DNA of 64,000 nucleotides. It comes from Bradyrhizobium sp. in8p8. Lineage in GTDB: Bacteria > Pseudomonadota > Alphaproteobacteria > Rhizobiales > Xanthobacteraceae. The notes beneath the pieces were generated by a model that saw only the letters and a program-made list of their open reading frames with translations, had not been told where the DNA came from and searched no databases. The position numbers and the translations under genes were made by a program. This document shows, in pieces, positions 7,989-16,925 of the stretch. The stretch spans positions 1 to 64,000 of the forward strand of contig NZ_AUGD01000019.1 in the NCBI RefSeq assembly GCF_000426845.1, written 5' to 3'. How positions within the stretch are numbered: the stretch's first letter is position 1; every line of letters begins with the position of its first letter.

Positions 7989-9593
7989 TCAGGTTTTCGG
8001 CGCAGTCGCCCAATAGAGTTCGTCGAGCGGCGAGGCGACGCCCCAGATTGTGGTGGGCAGGCCGCTCAGCCCCTTGGCGAACGCATTGTAGTAGGGTGTC
8101 GCGTTGATGAAAAAGATCGGCACGTCCTCGACGACGATCTTCTGGAACTCGGAGTAAAGCGCCTTGCGCTTCTCCGGTGCGGTCTCGACTGCTGCCTTGG
8201 CGAGGATATCGTCGACCTTCGGGTTGGAATATTGCTGGGTGTTCGACCAGATGATGCCCTTGCGGATGTTCGACGACAGGTAGGTGCGGTCGACCCCGAT
8301 CACGGGGTCACCCCAGTTGTAGACGGTGTCCATGGTCATGTCGAAATCGTAGTTCGACACGCGCTGCGCCCAGGTTGGGAAATCGGGCGCAGCTCTGACC
8401 TCGAGATTGAGGCCGACGCGCTTGAGTGCCGAGCGCATATACTCCGCGACGTTTCGCTGCTGTTCGTCGCCGCCGGGAATGTAGTCGATCGTCATGGTGG
8501 CGCGCACGCCGTCGGCATTGGGCTTCAGCCCGGCCTCGTCGAGCAGTTTCTTGGATTTCTCGATGTCGAACTTGTACTGCTCGACGCGGGCCTCGTAGAG
8601 CGGCGATCCCGGCGCGATCGGCCCGGTCGAAGGCGGGGCCTTGCCGCCCATCAGCTTCTTGACGATGAAGTCCCGGTTGGCGGCATAGGCGATCGCCTGT
8701 CGCACGCGGACGTCATCGAGAGGCTTCTTCTTGGTGTTGAAGGCCAGCCAGTTCAGCGCGCCGATTCCGGCGAAACCCTTTTCGGTAACGACCAGGTCCT
8801 GCACCTTCTCGAGACGCTCGATGTCGCGCACGCCGGTGATGAAGGGAGCCGCGTGAATCTCGCCGCGCTCGGTCGAGACCAGCAGCGCGTTCGGATCGGC
8901 AATCAGCCGCACCACGATCTTGTCGAGCTTCGGCCGGCCCGGAATGAAGAACTTCTCGAACTTCTCGAGCGTGTAATAGTCGCCCTGCTTGTACTCCACG
9001 AACTTGTAGGGGCCCGAGCCGATCGGCTTGAGGTTCGCCGGATGGGTCTTGATATCCTGGCCGTCTCCGTAGACGTGCCTGGGCAGGATCGGCATCAATG
9101 CCGGCGACATCGCCAGCAGAAGGGCCGGGTGCGGATGGGCGAGCTTGATCACCGCGGTCTTCGGATCAGGCGTCTCCACCTTGTCGACCGCGGCCAGCAT
9201 CGTCTTGAACGGGTGGTTCTCCTTGATTATCATCACCGAGAACGCGACGTCATCGGACGTCACCGGCTTGCCGTCATGGAATACGGCGTCGTCGACCAGC
9301 TTGAGGGTGACCGACAATCCGTCCGGCGCAACTTCCCAGGACTTCGCAAGATAGGGCTGGGGCTTCCAATTCTCGTCGAACCGCAGCGGTGAGGCGAATA
9401 TCTGCGTGCTCGGCATCGCCGTAGCGATGCCGGACTGCACCGCGCCGTTGAAGTGGCGTGGTACCTGGCTGCTGCCGACCACCAGCGTGCCGCCACGGCC
9501 GCCGGCGGACTGTGCCCGCGTCTCGAACGGCATTCCGATCATGGCCATTCCACCGAGCGCGCCGGTCAGGAAAGATCGCTTTGACAACATCAT
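7989..9593 (-). CDS. peptide ABC transporter substrate-binding protein (SBP_bac_5)
   Basis: This 534-residue periplasmic receptor opens MMLSKRSFLTGALGGMAMIG, a Tat-like or Sec signal, followed by a cleavage-like TRAQS at about residues 26-30. The mature part has the family 5 order: GTLVVGSSQVPRHFN, ATAMPSTQIFASPLRFDE, LAKSWEVAPDGLSVTLKL, the signature region around DAVFHDGKPVTSDDV, and a C-terminal PIFFINATPYYNA. Family 5 receptors bind di- and oligopeptides, opines or nickel chelates; the ligand cannot be read from sequence. A CobW GTPase and an amidohydrolase are co-transcribed upstream, which hints at a small modified peptide or amide substrate. Confidence 0.88.
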   Translation of the reverse strand: MMLSKRSFLTGALGGMAMIGMPFETRAQSAGGRGGTLVVGSSQVPRHFNGAVQSGIATAMPSTQIFASPLRFDENWKPQPYLAKSWEVAPDGLSVTLKLVDDAVFHDGKPVTSDDVAFSVMIIKENHPFKTMLAAVDKVETPDPKTAVIKLAHPHPALLLAMSPALMPILPRHVYGDGQDIKTHPANLKPIGSGPYKFVEYKQGDYYTLEKFEKFFIPGRPKLDKIVVRLIADPNALLVSTERGEIHAAPFITGVRDIERLEKVQDLVVTEKGFAGIGALNWLAFNTKKKPLDDVRVRQAIAYAANRDFIVKKLMGGKAPPSTGPIAPGSPLYEARVEQYKFDIEKSKKLLDEAGLKPNADGVRATMTIDYIPGGDEQQRNVAEYMRSALKRVGLNLEVRAAPDFPTWAQRVSNYDFDMTMDTVYNWGDPVIGVDRTYLSSNIRKGIIWSNTQQYSNPKVDDILAKAAVETAPEKRKALYSEFQKIVVEDVPIFFINATPYYNAFAKGLSGLPTTIWGVASPLDELYWATAPKT

Positions 9594-9596
9594 AGA

Positions 9597-10583
9597 TCAA
9601 GTCTCCGCTGGATAGGGTGTGAATGAGAGAACGGGTTCGACTACGAGCGCCCGGTCCAGGATGGCATCGAGCATTGCGGCCGCTGGCAGGTCGGCCGTGC
9701 CGACGCCGACCAGAACGATGTCGGAGCCATGATCGATGTCGTCGACCGTGTCCGGTGATACCGACCAGACCTTTTCGACCATCTGGAAGATCGTTCTCCC
9801 GTCCTGGCCCGAGAGCCGGCATGACCCTTTCAGGCGCAACAGTTGCGGCGGCATATCCGCGAGCGCGTCTGCCAGCGCAGCGCGGTCGAACGCGCCGTCG
9901 CGACGATAGCACCAGCTCGAGAACTGCGCGCCATGATCGGTCCCGTCGAGCGACGGCGAGTCGACGCGGAACCCGCTCAGCGACGGTCCCGTCTCGAGTT
10001 GAGCCAGCGCCGGCATCGCGCCGCGCGCGGTCTCGACGATGCGCAACTCGGGCCGCAGGCCTTGAACAGCGGCGCGGGCCGCTGCGAGACCGTCTGCGTC
10101 GACCAGATCGATCTTGTTCAACAGCACGATATCGCATCGGTCGAACTGGCTGCGCACGGTGTCGCCGACCCGGGCATCGCCGGCGAGTTGGACGATCCGG
10201 CTGCCATCCGCGATCACGATCACCTGGTCGAGTCGCAAGGCCGGCTCGATCAGCGCGATCTCCGCGATCTTCCAGGGATCACCGACACCGCTGGCCTCGA
10301 TCACGATGCGCTCATACGGCACCGGAGCGTCGAGCACGCGGCACATCGTATCGATGAAGCTGGTGCCGATGCTGCAGCAGATACAGCCGTTGGTGAGCGT
10401 CATCGTGTCCCCGTCATGGCTCGCGATCAGCGACATGTCGACGTTGACTTCACCGAAATCGTTGACCAGAACCGCGGTGCGCGCGGTTCCGGTCGCAAGC
10501 AGGTGATTGACGAACGTGGTCTTGCCTGCGCCGAGGAAGCCGCCGATCACCGTGACGGGAATTTTGGCGGAGGCAGGCGTCAT
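9597..10583 (-). CDS. CobW/G3E-family GTPase, putative metallochaperone
   Basis: This 328-residue G3E GTPase has Walker A GGFLGAGKTTFVNHLLAT near residue 14, the metal-binding CxCC motif in NGCICCSIG, a Walker B-like ERIVIEASGVGDPW, and the NKID guanine motif (LLNKIDLVDAD). A CobW C-terminal domain follows (LLRLKGSCRLSGQDGRT). Such proteins load metal into partner enzymes. The ATG at 10583 overlaps the amidohydrolase stop (ATGA), so it is translationally coupled to a metal-dependent hydrolase. That makes dedicated metal delivery to this enzyme a reasonable inference. Confidence 0.85.
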   Translation of the reverse strand: MTPASAKIPVTVIGGFLGAGKTTFVNHLLATGTARTAVLVNDFGEVNVDMSLIASHDGDTMTLTNGCICCSIGTSFIDTMCRVLDAPVPYERIVIEASGVGDPWKIAEIALIEPALRLDQVIVIADGSRIVQLAGDARVGDTVRSQFDRCDIVLLNKIDLVDADGLAAARAAVQGLRPELRIVETARGAMPALAQLETGPSLSGFRVDSPSLDGTDHGAQFSSWCYRRDGAFDRAALADALADMPPQLLRLKGSCRLSGQDGRTIFQMVEKVWSVSPDTVDDIDHGSDIVLVGVGTADLPAAAMLDAILDRALVVEPVLSFTPYPAET

Positions 10584-12223
10584 GCGCGCGGTGCCTTCCT
10601 GGCCTTGCCGCCAAGCACGGTGCCCCAGATTGCGATGTCCTTCAGCCGCCGGGGATCGGCGGTCAACGGATCCTCCTCCAACACGACGAAGTCGGCATAT
10701 TTGCCAGCTTCGATGCTGCCCACCAGATGGTCGAGTTTCAGCGTGTAGGCGGCCCCGATCGTGATCGCGGCGAGCGCCTGCTCGACGGTGAGCGCCTCGG
10801 TGTCCCGGCCGAGCTCGCGGCCGCCGGATGTCACCCTGTTCACCGCGCACCAGGCGGTAAACAGCGGCGCCAACGGTGTTACCGGAGCGTCGGAGTGGAT
10901 CGCAAACGGCACGCCGATACGCTGCGCGGTGCCGGTCGCGTCTAGCCGCGCGGCGCGTTCGGGACCCATGGTCAATGCATAATGCGAGTCGCCCCAGTAG
11001 TAGAGGTGATTGGCGAAAAGGTTGACGCAGACGCCAAGATTTTTCATGCGCCGGAACAGAGCCGCATCCGCCATCTGGCAATGCTGCAGCGTATGGCGGT
11101 GGTCCGGCCGCGGCAGCGCAGTCTGTGCCGCCTCGACCGCGTCGAGTGCCAACTCGGTCGCCTCGTCGCCATTGGTGTGGATATGGAGCTGGATGCCGGC
11201 GCGATGATAGGCGTCGACCAGCCGTGGCAGCTCCTCGGGCGCGATGTACCACAGTCCGTTGGCGGCGCCGTTGTGATAGCCCGGCCAGCGCAGCCGCGCG
11301 GTGAAGCCCTGGATCGACCCGTCGACCACCAGCTTGACGATGCCGTAGTGAAGCTTGTCGTTGCAGTGCTCGCGCACCATGTCGAGCTTGGCGATGGCCT
11401 GCTCCGGCTTGTGCGAAGCTGAAGCCAGTGCCGGAACGAGGCGCACGCCGAAATCAGGCGCAGTCGTCGCGCTGCGATACACTTCGACGGTCTGGTCGGT
11501 CAGATCGTTGTGCAGGTCGGTGATCGTTGTAACGCCCTGCACGCATGCGGACGCCGCGTACCGATTGACGTCCGCTTCGGTGATGTCGCCGCTCTGCGGA
11601 TTGTTGCCGAGCGCGCGGAATAGACGCATCCGCGCCGGGATGCCCTGCAATTCGCCGCTTGCCAGTCCGTCGGGACCGGAAACGACGCCGGAGATGTTGG
11701 TGGCGTGCAGCAGCTCGGCGCGTTCGAGTGTGTGCGTGTTGACGTTGTTGATGTGAAACGAGGCATGCACCACGATGACCGGCCGTTTGGTCGAAACGCG
11801 GTCGAGATCGTGACGGCTCAGCATCCTGCCGCTGATATGCAGCGGATCGAAGCCCCAAGCGTACAGCGCCGCCCGATCGTCCGGCAACTGCGCCTCCGCC
11901 TCCTTGAGGCGCGCGACGATGGCATCGATGTCGCCGACTCCCGTGACCAGTCGACCTTCCGGCGAGCGGCGGTCGAACGCGCCGACATAAGGCATCAGCC
12001 ACATCAGGCCTTCCATGATGTGGCTGTGACCTTCGACGAATCCGGGCATGAGCACCTTGTCGGCGAAGCCGGTATCGAGCTGCGCGTCGCCGACGCACAA
12101 TTCCTCCGCCGTGCCGGTCGCCACAATGCGACCCTCCCGCACTGCAACGTGCGTTGCGAACGGCCGCGACGGATTCATCGTGATGATCTTGCGGGCTGCA
12201 AAGACGACGGTGCCTGATGCCAC
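10580..12223 (-). CDS. amidohydrolase family 3 (YtcJ-like) metal-dependent hydrolase
   Basis: This protein of about 547 residues is a TIM-barrel amidohydrolase. VMPGFVEGHSHIMEG carries the N-terminal HxH metal ligands; IQLHIHTNGDEATELALDAV and HTLQHCQMAD carry later histidines; FAIHSDAPVTPLAPL gives the C-terminal aspartate of the site; and a composite domain ends with the strand ADFVVLEEDPL. The start is uncertain: a GTG at 12223 with AGGAG 11 bases upstream fits best, and the frame stays open to 12292. It is the first gene of the peptide-transport operon, so it probably hydrolyses the imported compound in the cytoplasm. The substrate is unknown. Confidence 0.82.
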   Translation of the reverse strand: MASGTVVFAARKIITMNPSRPFATHVAVREGRIVATGTAEELCVGDAQLDTGFADKVLMPGFVEGHSHIMEGLMWLMPYVGAFDRRSPEGRLVTGVGDIDAIVARLKEAEAQLPDDRAALYAWGFDPLHISGRMLSRHDLDRVSTKRPVIVVHASFHINNVNTHTLERAELLHATNISGVVSGPDGLASGELQGIPARMRLFRALGNNPQSGDITEADVNRYAASACVQGVTTITDLHNDLTDQTVEVYRSATTAPDFGVRLVPALASASHKPEQAIAKLDMVREHCNDKLHYGIVKLVVDGSIQGFTARLRWPGYHNGAANGLWYIAPEELPRLVDAYHRAGIQLHIHTNGDEATELALDAVEAAQTALPRPDHRHTLQHCQMADAALFRRMKNLGVCVNLFANHLYYWGDSHYALTMGPERAARLDATGTAQRIGVPFAIHSDAPVTPLAPLFTAWCAVNRVTSGGRELGRDTEALTVEQALAAITIGAAYTLKLDHLVGSIEAGKYADFVVLEEDPLTADPRRLKDIAIWGTVLGGKARKAPRA

Positions 12224-12307
12224 GATCCGCGGGTCTCCTAAACCTTTAACGAGATTGCGGGTGGTAACGTGAGGCGGTCGGCAGGATCGCACTAGCGCCA
12301 GATGGTC

Positions 12308-12322
12308 GGCTCAAATGGAGCC
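12308..12322. promoter_or_regulatory. inverted repeat in the divergent promoter region
   Basis: GGCTC-AAATG-GAGCC lies in the 187-bp gap between the minus-strand amidohydrolase operon and the plus-strand MocR-type gene. A related GCCA-rich sequence flanks it on both sides. It is a candidate operator for the adjacent regulator; no experimental consensus is available to me. Confidence 0.3.
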
Positions 12323-12410
12323 AGCGCCATTCGTCCAGCGCCGGGCTAGGTGGCAGAGTTCTTGCCTATCGCTTGCAGACCCGACATGTTCAGATCCGTT
12401 TGCTTTTTAG

Positions 12411-13997
12411 GTGTATCTCTTGGGAAGATTGCTGCATCTCGACCAGTCCCACGATGTGCCGCACGCAAACGCGGCAAATGCTCCCGGAACTGCCTCCCGA
12501 TTGGGCAGCGACGAGCTGTTCTGGCGCGCATTGTTCCGCGGCATGGACCGTAGTGGCGCATTCCTGCAATTGCAGATCCGGCAGACCATCGTGACGGCAA
12601 TCGAGGACGGCCGGCTCCCGCTCGGCATGCGGATGCCCTCGAGCCGGGACCTCGCGGCGGTACTCAAGGTCGCGCGGAATACGGTGGTGATTGCCTACGA
12701 GCAACTCGTCGATCAGAACTTCCTGGTCTCGCGCCAGCGCAGCGGTTATTTCGTCGCGGGCCTGTCCAAGAAGGTCGCCTCTGCCCGACCAAAGCCGGCT
12801 GAAGCGGTGAGCCGCGACGACCAGAGCTGGTCGGCGCGCTACGCGATCCGGCCGTCGGTGCAGCGCAACATCAGCAAGCCCGCCGATTGGCAAGCCCAGC
12901 CCTATCCCTTCATTTTCGGTCAGTTCGACCCAAGTCTGTTCCCGACTAATGACTGGCGGGAAAGCGCTCGTGCCGCACTCAGCGTCCCGGAAATCAACAA
13001 CTGGGCCCGCGACCTGATCGACGGCGATGATCCTGCGCTTATCGAGCAGTTGCAGCTTCAGGTGCTGCCGCGGCGCGGCATCCATGCTCGATCCGACGAA
13101 ATCATGACGACGATCGGCGCGCAGCACGCGCTCTATCTGATCGCGACGCTGTTCATCAGCGGGCAGACCCGGGTCGGCATCGAGGAGCCAGGTTATCCCG
13201 ACGCGCGCAACATCTTTCGGATGCTGACGCCGGACGTGACGCCGCTGCGCTCGGACGTCCATGGCCTGTTGCCGGACGAGACCTTTGCGAGCTGCGCGCT
13301 GGCCTACGTCACCGCCAGCCACCAATGCCCGACCGCCGCGGTGATGCCGCTGCAGCGGCGGCTGGAACTGCTGCAGGCCGCAAAGGCCGGCGACGTGGTG
13401 CTGGTCGAGGACGACTACGAGGGCGAACTGATGCCGGAAGCGGCGGCGCTGCCGCCACTGAAGAGCCTCGACCGCGACAACAGCGTGCTGTACGTCGGCA
13501 GCCTGTCGAAGACGCTGGCGCCCGGCCTGCGGCTGGGTTACGTCGTCGCGCCCGCGCCAGTAATCCGGGAGTTGCGCGCGCTGCGGCGACTGATGCTGCG
13601 CCACCCGCCGCTGAATAATCAGCGCGTCGCTGCCCTGTTCATCGGCCTCGGCCATTATCGCTCGCACCTTGCCCAGGTTGGCCGGGTGCTGCTCGAGCGC
13701 GCCAAGATCCTGGACCGGTTGTTGCCTGTCCACTTGCCCGACTGCACGTTCTCGCGTGGACAGGGCTCGACCAACTACTGGATCGCGTGCCCCGAAGGCA
13801 CCGATACGACCCAGCTGGCGCAGGCCGCGCTCGCGCAGGGCGTGGTGATCGAGCCGGGTGCAGTTTTCTCGATGGACGAGAACGTCAGCCGGCACTGCTT
13901 CCGGCTCGGCTTCTCCTCGATCCGCACCGACCGCATCGAGGTCGGGGTCGAGAAGCTCGGCGGTGTCATCGCCGACCATCTCGGTCGCCGGCCATGA
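12411..13997 (+). CDS. MocR/PdxR-family transcriptional regulator (GntR-HTH fused to aminotransferase)
   Basis: This protein of about 528 residues has an N-terminal GntR winged helix (LQLQIRQTIVTAIEDGRLPL, MRMPSSRDLAAVLKVARNTV) and a fold-type I aminotransferase domain. The PLP lysine is K367 in VGSLSKTLAPGLRLGYVVAP, and the N-terminal arginine motif of the cofactor site is present. Family members sense an amine, amino acid or PLP and control neighbouring catabolic genes. The start is unsure: 12411 is GTG, and several in-frame TTG codons and an ATG lie downstream. It is divergent from the peptide operon and upstream of the exporter and dehydrogenase genes. Confidence 0.85.
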   Translation: MYLLGRLLHLDQSHDVPHANAANAPGTASRLGSDELFWRALFRGMDRSGAFLQLQIRQTIVTAIEDGRLPLGMRMPSSRDLAAVLKVARNTVVIAYEQLVDQNFLVSRQRSGYFVAGLSKKVASARPKPAEAVSRDDQSWSARYAIRPSVQRNISKPADWQAQPYPFIFGQFDPSLFPTNDWRESARAALSVPEINNWARDLIDGDDPALIEQLQLQVLPRRGIHARSDEIMTTIGAQHALYLIATLFISGQTRVGIEEPGYPDARNIFRMLTPDVTPLRSDVHGLLPDETFASCALAYVTASHQCPTAAVMPLQRRLELLQAAKAGDVVLVEDDYEGELMPEAAALPPLKSLDRDNSVLYVGSLSKTLAPGLRLGYVVAPAPVIRELRALRRLMLRHPPLNNQRVAALFIGLGHYRSHLAQVGRVLLERAKILDRLLPVHLPDCTFSRGQGSTNYWIACPEGTDTTQLAQAALAQGVVIEPGAVFSMDENVSRHCFRLGFSSIRTDRIEVGVEKLGGVIADHLGRRP

Positions 13998-14006
13998 GAG
14001 CAGCGC

Positions 14007-14795
14007 TCACGTCAGTTCGCTGATGCCCTTCAACGCGCTGAGCAGCGCGACACCTCCGAGGCTGGCGATCGAGACGCGGCGATGCAGCTTCTCGCTGCCG
14101 CGGCGAAAGCCGAGTTCGCCGATCCAGGTACCGACGAACATCACTGGGAGCGTCAGCAACGACAGCCACACGACGTTGGCGGTCGCAAGCCCCACCATGG
14201 CAATGCTGACGAAAGCGGCGACCGAGGTGGCGAGGAAGAAGATCATGAGCGAGGCTCGCGCCGCCACTGCGCGAAACGGCCCTGACATGTAGTACACCAC
14301 CGCCGGCGGCCCCGGCATCGCCGCCAGCCCGTTGAAGACGCCGGCTAGGGCGCCGAACCCGGTCGTGACCAGTCGCGACGGTACTTCGTCGAGCGCAAAG
14401 CCGCGGCCCAGAACACAAACCGCACCCGCGCTGATCAAGGCGATGACGATCCGCGCAACGGGCGCAGGCGCAACGCTGAGCGCCATCGCGCCTAACGGCG
14501 AGCCGAGTACGGCACCGACGATCAGCCAGCGCAACGACCCCCAATGGCAGTCGCGATGATTTCGCCTGAGATCATTGAGACCGCCGAGAAACTGCAGCAG
14601 CACCGCGATCGGCACCGCCGTGGCGGGCGCCGAGAACAACCCCATCAACGGTACCGCCGCCAGCGCGAAGCCGAAGCCGGTGAAGCCGCGCAGCAGCGCC
14701 GCGATCATCACGGCCGTCATGGTGGCGGCGATGCTCGACGATGACGGCAGGCTTGCGAGGAAGCTTGCCTCGGTCGCGACGATCAGCGCGTGCAT
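14007..14795 (-). CDS. TauE/SafE-family membrane protein (putative sulfite/sulfonate exporter)
   Basis: This 262-residue polytopic protein has about eight hydrophobic segments and the two TauE/SafE half-repeats, each starting with a G-F-G or G-x-P-like motif (LRGFTGFGFALAAVPLMG; MPGPPAVVYYMSGP). Family members export or import small organic or sulfur anions; the substrate is not readable here. The ATG at 14795 gives a normal first helix. It lies 8 bp downstream of the aldehyde dehydrogenase gene, so the two are probably co-transcribed. Confidence 0.8.
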   Translation of the reverse strand: MHALIVATEASFLASLPSSSSIAATMTAVMIAALLRGFTGFGFALAAVPLMGLFSAPATAVPIAVLLQFLGGLNDLRRNHRDCHWGSLRWLIVGAVLGSPLGAMALSVAPAPVARIVIALISAGAVCVLGRGFALDEVPSRLVTTGFGALAGVFNGLAAMPGPPAVVYYMSGPFRAVAARASLMIFFLATSVAAFVSIAMVGLATANVVWLSLLTLPVMFVGTWIGELGFRRGSEKLHRRVSIASLGGVALLSALKGISELT

Positions 14796-14803
14796 GGGCG
14801 GTC

Positions 14804-16315
14804 CTAGCGCATGTCGATAACGACGGTCTTCTTCCTGGTGAAGTGCTCCAGCATGGCTTCGAGGGAGGCCTCCTTGCCCAGACCGGACTTTTTGAAGCCG
14901 CCATAGCTGAGATTGGGCTGGATCGTCAGGCTCTGGTTGACCTGGACGTAGCCGGCATCGAGCCGCTGCACGGCACGCAGCGCCGTGCGCAGATCGTGCG
15001 TCCACACCGTAGCGGCCAGGCCGAAATCGCTGTCGTTGGCGCGGGCGATGACGTCATCTTCGTCGTCCCACGGCTGCACGCAGACGACGGGTCCGAAGAT
15101 CTCCTCGCGCATCAGCGGGCTGTCCTCACCGAGACCAGTAACGATGGTCGGTTGCAGGTAAAGCCCGTCCGCAAGGTAGCTGGCTCGCGGCAGCTCGCCG
15201 CAACGTATCACCGTGGCTCCGGCCGTGCGTTCGCCGAGCGCGAGATAGGCTTCGATCCTGGCTTTCTGCCGCTGCGAGATCACAGTGCCGATGTCGGTGG
15301 CCTCGTCGAGCGGGTCGCCGATCACGAGCCTCGCCAACGCCTCGCGCAATGCGGCGACGAAGCCGTCGAACAAGGTCGTATGGACGTAGATGCGGCTCGC
15401 CGCCGTGCAGCTCTGGCCCTGCCGGGTGAAGCGCATGCCGGCAATCGCGCCGGCGACGACGCGGGACAGATCGGCGTCGCCATAGACGATCATCGGGCTC
15501 TTGCCGCCAAGCTCGAGGCTGACCGGAATGATCTTTCCCGCCGCGGTCTGGTAGATCAGTTCGCCGACGGCCTGCGATCCGGTAAACGTCACCTTTGCCA
15601 CGGCGGGATGCTCGACCAGCGCCGCTCCGCAATCGCGCCCGGTGCCGGAGATCACGTTGAGCACGCCGGCCGGAAGCAACTCGGCCATTCGCCGCGCCAT
15701 CTCGATCGTGGCATAGGGCGCCTCCTCCGAGGCCTTCACCACGACGGTGTTGCCCGCGACCAGCGCCGGCGCGATCTTCAGCATCATCAGCACCAGTGGC
15801 ACGTTCCACGGCAGGATCGCGGCGACCACGCCCAGCGGCTCGCGGCTGGTATAGGTCAGGATCTGCGGATCGAACGGCAGCGTCTCGCCCTTCAGCTCCG
15901 AGGCCAGCCCCGCATACATCGCGACGATGTCGATCGCGGTCGCGACCTCGCCGCGGCATTCGGTGCGGATCGCCTTTCCGGTCTCCAGTGCCAGCACGGT
16001 GGCAATGGTATCGGCGCGCTCGGCCAGGCTCCGGACCGCCTCCGCGATCAGCTTTCCGCGATGCCTTGCCGGCGTCGCGGCCCAGCGCGGAAACGCCGCC
16101 GCTGCGGCCTCGACTGCGCGCGCGACGTCGGTTGATTGGGCTGCGGGCGCGACGCCGATGACTTGACCCGTGGCCGGATCGATCACCTCGAGCGTGCCGC
16201 CGGCAGTTGCGGGCACCAACGCGCTGGCAATGAGATGGCGATTCTGGAGCTGCGAGATCGTCTCCGCAACAGCGGGAGCGATGGAGGGGTTGATGCGTGT
16301 AGCGATGTTGATCAT
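14804..16315 (-). CDS. NAD(P)-dependent aldehyde dehydrogenase
   Basis: This 503-residue enzyme oxidises an aldehyde to the acid. It shows ILPWNVPLVLMMLKIAPALV (cofactor entry), VTFTGSQAVGELI (Rossmann loop), the general base Glu in SLELGGKSPMIVYGDADL, the catalytic Cys in RQGQSCTAASRIYVH, and EEIFGPVVCVQPW. The start at 16315 (MINIATRINPS) is preferred to an upstream ATG because the length then fits the family. It is divergent from an FAD oxidase that would release an aldehyde from an amine; the pair fits amine catabolism. Confidence 0.9.
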   Translation of the reverse strand: MINIATRINPSIAPAVAETISQLQNRHLIASALVPATAGGTLEVIDPATGQVIGVAPAAQSTDVARAVEAAAAAFPRWAATPARHRGKLIAEAVRSLAERADTIATVLALETGKAIRTECRGEVATAIDIVAMYAGLASELKGETLPFDPQILTYTSREPLGVVAAILPWNVPLVLMMLKIAPALVAGNTVVVKASEEAPYATIEMARRMAELLPAGVLNVISGTGRDCGAALVEHPAVAKVTFTGSQAVGELIYQTAAGKIIPVSLELGGKSPMIVYGDADLSRVVAGAIAGMRFTRQGQSCTAASRIYVHTTLFDGFVAALREALARLVIGDPLDEATDIGTVISQRQKARIEAYLALGERTAGATVIRCGELPRASYLADGLYLQPTIVTGLGEDSPLMREEIFGPVVCVQPWDDEDDVIARANDSDFGLAATVWTHDLRTALRAVQRLDAGYVQVNQSLTIQPNLSYGGFKKSGLGKEASLEAMLEHFTRKKTVVIDMR

Positions 16316-16419
16316 GGGGCCACGTTGGGCATTCCCGGGCAATCGCGAAGGTCCAGCGCGAGCCCAGCGATTGGGCCAGTTCCACGGAGCCGGTTCTGGT
16401 CCGTCGATCGCGCGTCATC

Positions 16420-16460
16420 TGGTTCTAAGGGGCGGCCAATCCGCATGCCAGTTTGGCTGG
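16420..16460. promoter_or_regulatory. candidate MocR-type operator boxes
   Basis: CTGGTTCTAA at 16420-16429, with a partial copy CCGGTTCTGG at 16391-16400, and an inverted repeat CCAG-TTTGG-CTGG at 16448-16460 lie in the 193-bp divergent gap. CTGGTTCTAA resembles the CTGGAC(C/T)TAA direct repeat described for the MocR-type regulator TauR, which supports control by the regulator at 12411. This is inference from similarity of short motifs. Confidence 0.35.
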
Positions 16461-16508
16461 GAAACTGCGGCAGGTTTACTCCGCAGCGCGAAGCAGACTG
16501 GAATTGAC

Positions 16509-16925
16509 ATGTCCGAGCTTGACGACGACCGGCTGAGAACCATGGAACGGGTTTTCGACGCTTTCAACCGCCACGATGGCGCCGGCGTGATGGCGGCGAT
16601 GACGGAGGATGTCGTATTCGATGCTGCCGCAGGCCCCGAGATCTGCGGCCGCCGCATCGTGGGTACCGCGGACGTCCGCGAGGTGTTCGAAACCACCTTC
16701 GCGATGTTTCCGGACGTGAGCTGGGAGTGCACGCGCCATGCCGTGTTCGGAGATCGCGGCATCTCCGAATGGATTTTTCGCGCGACGACGAAGGACGGCA
16801 GCAGGATCGAGGCCGAGGGGTGTGACCTGTTCGGCTTCCGGGGCGACAAGATCTGCAGCAAGAGTGCGTTCCGCAAGGATCGGCCGCAGCAGCCGGCAAA
16901 GGCGGACGAGGCCGCCGCATCATGA
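16509..16925 (+). CDS. SnoaL-like / nuclear transport factor 2 fold protein
   Basis: This 138-residue protein has the SnoaL/NTF2 pattern: an N-terminal helix (RLRTMERVFDAFNRHDGAGV), then MTEDVVFDAAAGPE, GTADVREVFETTFAMFPD and a C-terminal DLFGFRGDKICSKSAF. The fold is used by small isomerases, hydrolases and sensors; the role here is unknown. It overlaps the FAD oxidase by ATGA, so the two are translated together. The ATG at 16509 is the first plausible start. Confidence 0.75.
   Translation: MSELDDDRLRTMERVFDAFNRHDGAGVMAAMTEDVVFDAAAGPEICGRRIVGTADVREVFETTFAMFPDVSWECTRHAVFGDRGISEWIFRATTKDGSRIEAEGCDLFGFRGDKICSKSAFRKDRPQQPAKADEAAAS

Noticed and set aside
12390..13979. Long open frame on the minus strand opposite the MocR-type gene
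   Set aside because: It mirrors the MocR coding region, has no family pattern, and is explained by high GC in the third codon position of the real gene.
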